Source of the DNA: Bacteroidetes bacterium HGW-Bacteroidetes-8 | GTDB taxonomy: Bacteria > Bacteroidota > Bacteroidia > Bacteroidales > UBA932 | Direction of reading: 5' to 3' | Assembly (NCBI GenBank): GCA_002840895.1 | Contig: PHCZ01000016.1 | Span: forward strand, 1 to 64,000 | DNA: 64,000 bases | Shown here: in pieces, positions 27,217 to 35,445 of the stretch | How the letters are laid out: each line of letters starts with the position of its first letter | Numbering within the stretch: position 1 is the first letter of the stretch | The notes under the pieces: generated by a model | Databases searched by the model: none | What the model was told of the DNA's origin: nothing | What the model saw: the letters and a program-made list of their open reading frames with translations, nothing else | Translations under genes and position numbers: made by a program

Positions 27217-27325
27217 CGGGCACGTCCATCCTCATCGTTGTTGAAATTTTCACAGCAGGAACACATCCCTTGCACGTTATGGGCTTATAAAAACCCTTCG
27301 CACATCGGGCACGTCCATCCTCATC
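27217..27325 (+). repeat. Pair of 20-bp direct repeats in the intergenic region
   Basis: CGGGCACGTCCATCCTCATC occurs at 27217-27236 and again at 27306-27325, 89 bp apart. The DNA here is richer in GC than its surroundings and codes for nothing I can recognise. A 15-bp segment at 27251-27265 between the copies reappears inverted at 29320-29334, on the far side of the toxin-antitoxin cassette. Confidence 0.7.
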
Positions 27326-27359
27326 CGCTCACAAGTTCGCTCCTTCCGGCTGAGTGTGC

Positions 27360-27410
27360 CTGTGTGAGTTCTTTTGAAAAAAATCAATAGATTTATTTGC
27401 TCAAACAAAT
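27360..27410 (+). repeat. 51-bp direct repeat, left copy
   Basis: Identical over 51 bp to 29330-29380. The unit contains two small inverted repeats (AAATC/GATTT and ATTTG/CAAAT) and a wider TTTGA/TCAAA pair, so it could fold. The two copies bracket the AbiE-like gene pair, which suggests that the 1.9-kb cassette was inserted, duplicated at its ends, or can be lost by recombination. Confidence 0.9.
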
Positions 27411-27454
27411 TAATTATCATAATTTTAGGGTGCTTTCAGGTGGCTTAGAAAAGT

Positions 27455-28369
27455 CTATGGTAAATATAGAATTTGCTTAATTGCACCTAATTGTTCGGCA
27501 TACTTTTGTGGATTGTTTTTTTTCAGCAGGGTGATATTATGAAGTTTCCACTTAATTGCAGGATATTTGCTATAATCAACTGCAGTCCAATCTGGCTCCC
27601 CTTTCGAGAAACTCAACAAAAATTCTTTATCCGCAGGGGTTAATGATTCGTTTACCATTCTTATAAGTTGATTTCTCGTAGTTTTATATTCGTCATATCC
27701 GAAAGAAATATCAGTCATTCCGTTGAACTGTTTTTCAAAGGCTGCAGATATATCTATTAGATGAGGATTTAATAACTCTTGAATGGGACGTTTGCCACAT
27801 AAGAGAAAAAATAAAAATCCATCTTTGATATCAGCATAATAACCGATTTCATTGATGAAATTTTTGACATCAAACAAATCACGAGGATGTTGTCTATCTA
27901 ATGCTGCATTAATCTTCCCTCCCCAAAGTTGCTTTTGGGGAACCAGTCTAACTTCACAGAACTAATTAAAGGTTTCTTGTGCTTTATCGCATAGTACCAT
28001 CAATTCTGTACCCGCAATTACTCCGCGATTAATTTGGTTTACCTCGATTTTGACCATTGCTTCATAGGTAGTGCATATCAATTTCAGCTCTTCTTCTGCT
28101 TTGACTTGATCTGTAAAACTGATTCCCGGGATTTGTTTCGTTAATCGTTCTTTTATTCTCTCTAGGGTTAATCTGATATTTTGTAAATCTGTATCCCGAT
28201 TTTCACTTGCCGGAATATATGTAAGGTCTATGTCAACTGACAAGCGAGGCATATTGAGGCAGAAGAGATTAATCGCCGTTCCTCCGTGAAGAGCAAATAT
28301 ACTCTCTTTTGCGACCTCCGGTAATATATCCAAAAGGAGTGATGCTTGTTTTTTATATGCATCTTTCAT
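27455..28369 (-). pseudogene. AbiEii-type nucleotidyltransferase toxin, interrupted by an in-frame TAG
   Basis: Two open segments lie in the same frame: 28369-27962 (135 aa, with the nucleotidyltransferase signature LHGGTAINLF and RLSVDIDLTY) and a part up to 27455 (including LDRQHPRDLFDVKNF, typical of AbiEii). A TAG at 27962-27964 separates them. The frame continues without shift on both sides (ETFN, stop, FCEVRLVPQ), so one nonsense substitution explains the break. Whole length would be about 304 codons, normal for AbiEii. AbiE toxins act as nucleotidyltransferases (GTP-binding, tRNA-modifying) in type IV toxin-antitoxin/abortive infection. The start overlaps the antitoxin stop by ATGA. 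Confidence 0.8.
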
Positions 28370-29142
28370 AATGACAGCTCTTTGGGTAATACTAAATTAT
28401 ATTTTTGTATTAGTACACCTTTATTAACCAAGCTCCGATTACCAGAACCGAGGTCAATTTTTGCGTTATCTATATATTTAAACCAGCTATGATTAGCCCG
28501 CTCTGCAAAATAGAGAAACAGTCTTTTGGTTTTTATTGATCTACATTCTTCCAATAGCTCTTGCACCTGTTTGGGACGCAATGTTGGAAGTCCTTCCATT
28601 AACTCGTACGCTTCGGTTAGAGCAAATTCATTAGGACATAGTGATAAACATTCTAGCATTGCCCTACCTGGACTTGATATTTTCATATCTATTCCTGCAT
28701 ATATATAATCTACTAAACCAACGGTATCATCCTTAAATAAAGATGTTTTGAATAGTTTATAATCAAGATCCCATTTATTGTTCACAAACCAAGTAGGTAG
28801 TTTTGTCTTACCTAAAGTGAATAATGTGGTTTTGGGAGCTGTTAGTTGGAGGTAATGAGCAATACCATTTAATTCCAATGCAGAACGACCTCCTAAATGA
28901 ATATTGATATTTGCCTGGTATTGTATAGCTGAGAGAGCACCGGATAACAAAAGCGAGTCTCCGGATTTAAGCATTGCTCCTTTGCCAATAGACTTTAGCC
29001 AGCCACTTTTCCTGTATCGTTGCTGTAATTCGTATGGATACCCTTCGGAAACGAGCCAAGAAGACAACAAAACAAGATTTTTAGGAAATTCTTGCATAAG
29101 TTTACCAAGCTTGGAGTAGTTTGTATTTTGTCTTTCTACCAT
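28366..29142 (-). CDS. AbiEi-type antitoxin/transcriptional regulator
   Basis: 258 aa. An N-terminal winged-helix-like region (about 1-75: LVSEGYPYELQQRYRKSGWLKSIGKGAML) is followed by the AbiEi C-terminal region (INIHLGGRSALELNGIAHYL, KISSPGRAMLECLSL, LPTLRPKQVQELLEE). AbiEi represses its own operon and counters AbiEii without touching it. The gene appears intact while its toxin partner carries a stop codon. The 4-nt ATGA overlap implies translational coupling. Confidence 0.8.
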   Translation of the reverse strand: MVERQNTNYSKLGKLMQEFPKNLVLLSSWLVSEGYPYELQQRYRKSGWLKSIGKGAMLKSGDSLLLSGALSAIQYQANINIHLGGRSALELNGIAHYLQLTAPKTTLFTLGKTKLPTWFVNNKWDLDYKLFKTSLFKDDTVGLVDYIYAGIDMKISSPGRAMLECLSLCPNEFALTEAYELMEGLPTLRPKQVQELLEECRSIKTKRLFLYFAERANHSWFKYIDNAKIDLGSGNRSLVNKGVLIQKYNLVLPKELSL

Positions 29143-29224
29143 ACTATAGGTATTGATATAAGTACAAATATAAATAATTTTATTAAGCCAAGCAAAGTTC
29201 TAGATTTATATTTGCGTATATACT

Positions 29225-29239
29225 TATACTTAGAGTATA
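29225..29239. promoter_or_regulatory. Palindrome upstream of the antitoxin gene, possible operator
   Basis: TATACT, three bases, AGTATA: a perfect 6-bp inverted repeat about 85 nt upstream of the AbiEi start, in strongly AT-rich DNA. AbiEi proteins bind inverted repeats at their own promoter, so this is a candidate site. No supporting second copy was found; the region 29143-29329 otherwise holds nothing recognisable. Confidence 0.35.
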
Positions 29240-29329
29240 GATATATGAGTAATTATAAACAATAGATTATAGTCGTAATACAAAAAGAGCTGCAATCTTT
29301 AACAGCCCGTGGAGAGAATTGTGTTCCTG

Positions 29330-29380
29330 CTGTGTGAGTTCTTTTGAAAAAAATCAATAGATTTATTTGCTCAAACAAAT
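29330..29380 (+). repeat. 51-bp direct repeat, right copy
   Basis: Identical to 27360-27410. Match ends abruptly on both sides: the base before differs (C against G) and the base after differs (T against G). The first five bases overlap the end of the 15-bp element that is inverted relative to 27251-27265. Confidence 0.9.
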
Positions 29381-29409
29381 GTTGTTTAATTGAATAAAAT
29401 GGGATCTAT

Positions 29410-30678
29410 ATGTGTTACATTTTTAGAGTTTGTCGATTATTTTTATCAGAGATGATATTATTAATTGTAATGACGATTACGTTATTCTCTTGTATACAAG
29501 AAGAAAAAACGAAGGACTTAAGAGTAATTGATTTAGCAGGTAATGTTGGGAAAACCAGTGTAGTTAATCTTTCAGAAATTGCAGAGAGTGTAGACTATAT
29601 TCCCTTAGAAACCAATGATGAATCATTACTTGCACCTCCATTGATATACCTAACTTTTGTAAAGGGGAAACTTTATATCCAACAGTTTCAGACTGAAATA
29701 AAAATATTTAACCAAGATGGTTCCTTTGTTAAAGCTTTCAACAAACAAGGTAGAGGGCCACAAGAGTATGAGTTCCTTTCTGATTTTTATATTGATCCTT
29801 TAACAAGCGATTTGTTGATTTACTCACACAGAAAGTTATCAGAATACAACAGCGAAGGTGATTTTATTAAAAGAATTTTATTATACCAGAAAGATGAAAT
29901 ATCAATATTTGGTCCAAGTAGATATTTCAAAATTGATAAGAATCTGAATTTAATTACATTTAATAACTATAAATCCAAATATTCATCCTGTGTAACAGAT
30001 AGTCTGTTTAATGTTCTTTACTTCATAAATTATTCTGATAAAGATATTTGTACTCGCTTGAATATTGAGAAACAAATAAATTTTCTTAGACCATATTTCT
30101 ATAAATTCAGAGATAGTGTTAGAATATTTAACGGCTATGGTGAAAACATTCTTTCTGCTAGTAATTCCAAAGGAGTTGATACATCCTTTATTTTAAATTA
30201 TGGGGAGTATCACTATAAAAATGTTGATTTGAATGTTCGCAATTACAACAATCTACCCTTCATCCGGCGATACAGATCTGTATATGAAAGCACAAATTAC
30301 CTTTTTATACAATTTCATTTGGGTTCTTTACCCCATAAACCAAGGATTAAGTTACAGGGAGGTAAAGCAGGAGAAAGAGGGGAGACGTTAGAGGAACCTA
30401 TAACAGCGTCACTCTTCAACAAAAAAACCGGGCAATTTCAATATGTAGATCAGCCTGAGTTCAACCAGTTTGGTTTTGTTGATGATTTTGAGGGAGGTCC
30501 GGCGATATGGCCCAATTATATAAGCGAAGATGATTATATGGTGACTATTATTGACGCTTATAAACTTATCCAACACGCCCAAACCCATAAAGTATCTGAC
30601 AAATTTAAAAAGATAGCCAATGGGTTGACCGAAAATGACAACCCGGTAGTTGTGCTGGTGAAGCTAAAAACTAAGTAG
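29410..30678 (+). CDS. 6-bladed beta-propeller lipoprotein
   Basis: 422 aa with lipobox LFSC (Cys28). The diagnostic opening of the mature part is SVDYIPLETNDES, and the first blades read IKIFNQDGSFVKAFNKQGRGPQEYE. Second member of the family in the window, closest in layout to those at 5885 and 54251. Start: the first ATG gives the two arginines expected in a signal n-region; Met15 (29452) is the alternative. It ends 6 nt from the convergent ROK gene. Function is unknown. Confidence 0.75.
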   Translation: MCYIFRVCRLFLSEMILLIVMTITLFSCIQEEKTKDLRVIDLAGNVGKTSVVNLSEIAESVDYIPLETNDESLLAPPLIYLTFVKGKLYIQQFQTEIKIFNQDGSFVKAFNKQGRGPQEYEFLSDFYIDPLTSDLLIYSHRKLSEYNSEGDFIKRILLYQKDEISIFGPSRYFKIDKNLNLITFNNYKSKYSSCVTDSLFNVLYFINYSDKDICTRLNIEKQINFLRPYFYKFRDSVRIFNGYGENILSASNSKGVDTSFILNYGEYHYKNVDLNVRNYNNLPFIRRYRSVYESTNYLFIQFHLGSLPHKPRIKLQGGKAGERGETLEEPITASLFNKKTGQFQYVDQPEFNQFGFVDDFEGGPAIWPNYISEDDYMVTIIDAYKLIQHAQTHKVSDKFKKIANGLTENDNPVVVLVKLKTK

Positions 30679-30684
30679 AGAGCT

Positions 30685-31893
30685 CTACAGCAACCCAAGT
30701 GTTTTGCTGCGCACAAGCATACAGGCACCTGTTACTCCGCACTTCTCTCCCAGACGGGATAGTTTCAGCTTGGTGTCTTTACTTACGAGGATGAGGGAGT
30801 ATTTGTTGATGGCGCTTCTTATTGGGAGCATTATATACTCTTTGGCGGCTGCAAGAGTGCCTCCCAATACAATAAGTTCCGGGTTGAAGAGGTTAATGAG
30901 GCCGGAGATGGCTTTTCCCATCTCATTGCCTACACACTCGATTATCTCAATAGCAAGCACATCCTCTTTTTGGAGAGCATCCATAATATCTTCGAGGGTA
31001 ATCTCAAGACCATTATTGAATTTGCCGGATAGCATAGAGACTCTGCCCTCTTTGAGCCTTTCGGTAAACATTCTATGTATTGCAGATCCCGAGACTCCGG
31101 TTTCGAGGCACCCGCGTTTACCGCATCTGCATATAATTTCGTTGTCAAAAAATGGAAAGTGCCCATACTCTCCAGAGAAGCCGGATTTACCATAGTAGAG
31201 CCTGCCATCCATTATTATTCCAATACCAAGGCCCCAACTGGCATTTATGAATATCATATTCTTAACGTGACTGTCTGAACCCATCATAAATTCGCCGTAG
31301 GTCATCGCCCTGGAGTCATTCTCAATATAGACCGGGCAGTCTACCCTCTCCTCTATGAGCATAGAGAGCGGTTTCTCTCCAAGAAAATAGAAGCTGTAGC
31401 TGTATCCGGACTCCGAGTTAACCCTTCCGGAGAGATTGACACCCAGCGAGAGTATCTTATCTCTTGGAATGGAAAGCTTGTTTAAAAAGGAGTTAATAAT
31501 TGAGCAGAGAGAGTCAAGAGACTCTATTGTGTTCTCCATTACAAACTCTCTGTTCCCTACAAACTCGGTCATCTCCCCTTTGAAGTTGATCACCCCCATT
31601 GAGATAAAATCTTTACTGATATCTACACCGGCAAAGTAGCCGGCATCCGGGTTGAGGCCATACACATTTGGCCTTCTTCCTCCATTTGTCCCCTGCTTCC
31701 CGAAATCCAGAACGTAACCCTCACTTATAAGCTCCACAATTAGTTTTGTAATTGTTGGAACACTTGTGTTCATCTCTTTGCTTATATCGGTGATGCTGTA
31801 GTTACCTCCGATAACCAACAGACGTATAATCTCCTTTTTAAGGGAGGCACTTCTGTTGCCTTCGTAGCTCTTTTGAAGAAATGAAGTATTCAT
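30685..31893 (-). CDS. ROK family transcriptional regulator (NagC/Mlc type)
   Basis: 402 aa. Winged helix-turn-helix at about 20-75 (NYSITDISKEMNTSVPTITKLIV), then a sugar-kinase-like ROK domain with FAGVDISKDFISMGVINFKG, the NDSRAMTYGEFM block, and the zinc motif CRCGKRGCLE. It is the second gene after the symporter, 36 nt downstream on the same strand, and lies next to the carbohydrate locus it most probably controls. Candidate operators are given at 33832-34057. The effector is likely a sugar or sugar phosphate. Confidence 0.88.
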   Translation of the reverse strand: MNTSFLQKSYEGNRSASLKKEIIRLLVIGGNYSITDISKEMNTSVPTITKLIVELISEGYVLDFGKQGTNGGRRPNVYGLNPDAGYFAGVDISKDFISMGVINFKGEMTEFVGNREFVMENTIESLDSLCSIINSFLNKLSIPRDKILSLGVNLSGRVNSESGYSYSFYFLGEKPLSMLIEERVDCPVYIENDSRAMTYGEFMMGSDSHVKNMIFINASWGLGIGIIMDGRLYYGKSGFSGEYGHFPFFDNEIICRCGKRGCLETGVSGSAIHRMFTERLKEGRVSMLSGKFNNGLEITLEDIMDALQKEDVLAIEIIECVGNEMGKAISGLINLFNPELIVLGGTLAAAKEYIMLPIRSAINKYSLILVSKDTKLKLSRLGEKCGVTGACMLVRSKTLGLL

Positions 31894-31929
31894 TATTTTA
31901 AGTATTCGGCAGACAAATTTATCAAATTA

Positions 31930-33771
31930 TTATATCTTTTCGTACCCTTTGTCTGCGTTTTTAAGTTTATCGTACCAGTTGAACTTTAGAATAACCATAG
32001 AGACAACAGTTATAGAGAGTGTTATCCACATAGCGGTGTAGTTGTGAATCACCAGATAAATCGGAAGTACAACCAGAGACATCTGCCAAACAATACCAAC
32101 AACCACATTTACCGCATCTCTTTTGAAATCTTTATTACCCTCAAATGTAGGGTCTTCTGCAACAATCTTATCGTGTATTGGTTTCCAGAATCCCCACGGT
32201 CTTACATTTTTATAGAACTTTTTAAGCAAATCTTCGGGATCGGGCTTGGTAAGCAGTGTTCCGGCAAAACATCCGATAAAAGAGAAGAGCAGGATAGCCG
32301 GGAAGATATAGATATCTGCAATCTCCGGGAAGAATACCAGTTTGATAGTTGAAGACATCAGCCCAAAGAGCATTCCCCAGAAGTATCCGTAACCATTAAA
32401 ACGCCACCAAATCCACTTCAACACATTAGATGCAGCATAACCTCCGTAAAGAGATGAAGTTATCCAAAGTGTGAGGGAGTTAAGTGATTTGGCATAAAAG
32501 CCGAATCCAACTCCAACCACAACCAGAATTATTGATGCCAGATAACTATACCTTACATATGTTTTAGGGGATGCATTGGGGTTGATATATCTTTTATAGA
32601 GGTCGTTAACAATATATGCAGGAGCCGAGTTTACGAAAGCAGCCAGGGTTCCCATAAAGGCGGCCAGTAATCCTGCAAGCAGTAATCCCTTTAGCCCGAC
32701 AGGTACAAACTTGGTTATTGCCATTGGCAGAATTGTTTCAAAATCTACATTAGCACCCATTCCGGCCAATTGGGGTGAGAGGTAGACAATACTAAGGGCA
32801 GCAAGGCCTGCAACCATAAGATATCTTGGAGCATAGAGAACAAGTATTGTAAACCCACTCATCTTTGCTGCGTCAGATGGTTTGCGGGTAGATAGAATCC
32901 TCTGCATATCGTAGCTTGGAACCGGCCCGGCAAGGCTGGCGAAGATACCTTTAAACAGCATCAGCATTACCAGCGGCCCAAAAAGATCGTAGCCGTCGGA
33001 TGCTATCTTATCGCTTAGAGAGGGCATAAGCCCGTCCCAGTTGAGGTCCAGGTGCCATCCAAAGAAGAGGTTGTCCCAGCCGGCCGGTGTAAGGGCTGCA
33101 ATCTGCTCTCCGGTAATTGAGGTATATGCTATATATCCTATTATCAGGCACGAGACAGTCATTATTACAAATTGGAAAACATCTGCTGCAACTACACTAA
33201 ACATCCCCCCCTTTAATGTATAGAGTGTTGTAACACCTATAATAAGGAGTGCATACGAGTTTGCAGATGTGAGTGTCATAAATCCTAAATCTGCCGATAG
33301 ATCCCACGGAAGAATCATAATTGCAAATTTCCCTATCCCTTCAAAAAAGTAGGCCATAAAGCCAATCACACTTATGACTGCAAAAGAGATCACAATTATA
33401 TGAGAGTATCTACCTCCCCGCCCTCCAAATCTTGTTAAGATCCACTCTGCACCCGTCATTACATTTGACCTTCTCATCCAGATTGCCAGGAATACCATAA
33501 CGAATACCTGATTCCACACAGGCCACAACCAGGGGATAAAGGCACTTTTTAGTCCATAAACGAACAAAATTGCAACAGTCCACATTGTGCCCGATATGTC
33601 AAACATCCCAGAGGCGTTTGACAGCCCCAGATAGTACCACTTAATTTTATTGCCACCTAAAAAGTAGGTATCGATGTTTTTGGTTGCCCTTTTTGATAGG
33701 TAGAAACCAATAGATATTATTGCTACAATATAGCAGCACATAATAAGAATGTCAATCCAGGATAGGCTCAT
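31930..33771 (-). CDS. Sodium:solute symporter (SSS family)
   Basis: 613 aa with about 14 membrane segments. Family marks include the N-terminal YFLGGNKIKWYYLGLSNASG and the sodium-site region GLLAAFMGTLAAFVNSAPAYIVNDLY. A C-terminal cytoplasmic stretch (PDPEDLLKKFYKNVRPWG) is common in Bacteroidota sugar symporters. It is transcribed away from the SusC/D locus and together with the ROK gene, from a clean promoter at 33797-33827. It probably imports the monosaccharide released by the locus. Confidence 0.88.
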   Translation of the reverse strand: MSLSWIDILIMCCYIVAIISIGFYLSKRATKNIDTYFLGGNKIKWYYLGLSNASGMFDISGTMWTVAILFVYGLKSAFIPWLWPVWNQVFVMVFLAIWMRRSNVMTGAEWILTRFGGRGGRYSHIIVISFAVISVIGFMAYFFEGIGKFAIMILPWDLSADLGFMTLTSANSYALLIIGVTTLYTLKGGMFSVVAADVFQFVIMTVSCLIIGYIAYTSITGEQIAALTPAGWDNLFFGWHLDLNWDGLMPSLSDKIASDGYDLFGPLVMLMLFKGIFASLAGPVPSYDMQRILSTRKPSDAAKMSGFTILVLYAPRYLMVAGLAALSIVYLSPQLAGMGANVDFETILPMAITKFVPVGLKGLLLAGLLAAFMGTLAAFVNSAPAYIVNDLYKRYINPNASPKTYVRYSYLASIILVVVGVGFGFYAKSLNSLTLWITSSLYGGYAASNVLKWIWWRFNGYGYFWGMLFGLMSSTIKLVFFPEIADIYIFPAILLFSFIGCFAGTLLTKPDPEDLLKKFYKNVRPWGFWKPIHDKIVAEDPTFEGNKDFKRDAVNVVVGIVWQMSLVVLPIYLVIHNYTAMWITLSITVVSMVILKFNWYDKLKNADKGYEKI

Positions 33772-33796
33772 AGCTGTTATTAGGTTTAAACTATCG

Positions 33797-33827
33797 CAAA
33801 AGTAGTATATTATTTAAAATAGACAAA
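33797..33827 (-). promoter_or_regulatory. Promoter of the symporter-ROK operon
   Basis: Minus strand: TTTG at 33824-33827, 19-nt spacer, TACTTTTG at 33797-33804, an exact consensus match. The ATG of the symporter is 26 nt downstream. Confidence 0.7.
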
Positions 33828-33831
33828 CTAA

Positions 33832-33851
33832 TTAATAAAATATATTATTAA
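33832..33851. promoter_or_regulatory. Inverted repeat, candidate ROK operator
   Basis: TTAATAA and TTATTAA, perfect complements, separated by six bases, directly upstream of the symporter's -33 box. A related pair, TTATTAAT/ATTAATAA, lies at 33988-34016. The remainder of the 322-bp divergent region 33772-34093 is AT-rich and holds only these sites and the two promoters. Confidence 0.4.
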
Positions 33852-34011
33852 CTCATAAGAAAAGTGCAAATATATTTATTAACGTTACCTTTTGTTGGAA
33901 AATTGTGCAACTTCACTCCCTATATTAAGAGGTATCGTAACATTATTACTAAAATATCTATGGTATCAAATCTTGTAATAGAATCATTTATTAATCAAAT
34001 AGAGGGATATT

Positions 34012-34057
34012 AATAAAATAATTTATTATAATTTGCTTTTGAATAAAATAATTTATT
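34012..34057. promoter_or_regulatory. Two tandem palindromes, candidate operators of the GHL10-SusCD operon
   Basis: AATAAA-ATAA-TTTATT, a perfect 6-bp inverted repeat, occurs at 34012-34027 and again at 34042-34057, inside an 18-bp direct repeat with a 30-bp period. The second copy fills the spacer between the -33 and -7 boxes of the rightward promoter, the place where a repressor would block RNA polymerase. ROK regulation is inferred. Confidence 0.5.
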
Positions 34058-34064
34058 ATGTTTG
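34032..34064 (+). promoter_or_regulatory. Promoter of the GHL10-SusCD operon
   Basis: TTTG at 34032-34035, 21-nt spacer, TATGTTTG at 34057-34064, matching TTTG/TAnnTTTG. The ATG at 34094 lies 29 nt after the -7 box. Confidence 0.6.
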
Positions 34065-34093
34065 TGATTAAATAGAACACAAATAAAATATTT

Positions 34094-35392
34094 ATGAAGA
34101 GACTTATCATTTTTGTTGCGCTTCTTATTTTGAGCCTCTCTGTTAATGGCCAGGATAAGCCAAAGTATATGTGGATCGATTGCGAAGCCAATTTCCAGAG
34201 GATGGGATCGGCAGATTCAATCAGGTTTTACCTGGAGAGGTTAAAAAAAATAGGATTTACCGATGTGGTTGTTGATGTAAAATCCATTATGGGAGAGGTT
34301 CTCTATAAGAGCAAGATTGCCCCTTATATGGGAGAGTGGGAAGGGCATTACAGAAGTGAAGATTTCGATATGATGGCAATCTTTATTAAAGAGGGGCAAA
34401 AACTTGGGTTTAAGGTTCACGCCTCTCTTAATATTTTTGCCGGAGGACACAACTTCTTCAACAGAGGTGTAATTTATAAGCAGTATCCTCAATGGCAGTC
34501 ACAGGTTTACTGGGAGGGCAAGATTATTCCTATCAGCGAGATGAAATGGAACTACAACTGTATGATGAACCCTGCAAACCCGCAGGTTCAAAAATATCAG
34601 CTGGATATTTTAAGGGAGTTTGCACTCAAATACAAGAAACTTGACGGCCTTATCCTGGACAGGATGAGATTTGACAATATAACATCTGACTTTAGCCCTC
34701 TTTCAAAACAGCTCTTTGAGGAGTACTCCGGAATTAAAGTTGAGAACTTTCCGGATGATATTCTCTATTGGGTAAAGAAGGATGACGGAAAGATGGAGTA
34801 CAAAACCGGGAAGCTCTTTAAAGAGTGGTCTGAGTGGAGAGCGATGGTAATAAAGAACTTTATGACGGATGTTCACAATATGCTTCGCAGTGTAAATAAG
34901 AAGCTACTCATTGGAGACTATACGGGCGCCTGGTATCCAACATACTACTATGTAGGGGTCAATTTTGCGAGTAAAGATTATGACCCGTCTAAAGAGTTCT
35001 GGTGGGCAACACCAAATTATAAAAAAAGCGGATATGCAGAGCTTCTGGATATCTATATGACAGGACTCTACTATACAACTGTAACTAAGGCAGATCTTGA
35101 CAACGCATCAGGTAAACCGGGCCGCAGAGATGAGCCGGGAATGGATAACAGCAGGACATATTGGTATACTGTAGAGGGTGGCTCGCAACTGGTAAAGGAG
35201 ATAACCCGCGGAGTAGTTCCGGTAGTAGGTTCAATATATGTAGAGCAGTATGAAGGTAATGAGGAGCTTTTCTTTAGAGCTGTAGAGCAGGCTCTTAAGA
35301 GTAACGACGGAGGTGTTATGATATTTGATATGTCACACATCGTTACCAGAAACTGGTGGAGCTCTCTGGAGAGGAGTATCAAAGGCAACTAA
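34094..35392 (+). CDS. GHL10 family putative glycoside hydrolase, secreted
   Basis: 432 aa with a signal peptide (cleavage near VNGQ). A TIM-barrel opening (KYMWIDCEANFQRM, KKIGFTDVVVDVKSIMGEVLYKS) and the barrel core block LDGLILDRMRFDNITSDFSPLSKQ with acidic Asp residues match GHL10/DUF187-like hydrolases, a group that includes enzymes cutting denuded peptidoglycan and exopolysaccharides. It is the first gene of the locus and has a paralogue at 42040. The substrate is unknown. It ends 53 nt before the SusC start. Confidence 0.7.
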   Translation: MKRLIIFVALLILSLSVNGQDKPKYMWIDCEANFQRMGSADSIRFYLERLKKIGFTDVVVDVKSIMGEVLYKSKIAPYMGEWEGHYRSEDFDMMAIFIKEGQKLGFKVHASLNIFAGGHNFFNRGVIYKQYPQWQSQVYWEGKIIPISEMKWNYNCMMNPANPQVQKYQLDILREFALKYKKLDGLILDRMRFDNITSDFSPLSKQLFEEYSGIKVENFPDDILYWVKKDDGKMEYKTGKLFKEWSEWRAMVIKNFMTDVHNMLRSVNKKLLIGDYTGAWYPTYYYVGVNFASKDYDPSKEFWWATPNYKKSGYAELLDIYMTGLYYTTVTKADLDNASGKPGRRDEPGMDNSRTYWYTVEGGSQLVKEITRGVVPVVGSIYVEQYEGNEELFFRAVEQALKSNDGGVMIFDMSHIVTRNWWSSLERSIKGN

Positions 35393-35445
35393 CTGACGAA
35401 CAGTCGTCAATAAAAAATAATCATTTTATAAATCTAAGGCATTCT

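Noticed and set aside
29143-29329. A further small gene between the antitoxin and the right repeat
   Set aside because: The region is very AT-rich and has no open frame with a credible start or recognisable product; only the 29225 palindrome stands out.
27360-29380. The 51-bp repeats as integron attC sites
   Set aside because: No RYYYAAC/GTTRRRY core pair, no integrase gene and only one cassette; the repeats fold only weakly.
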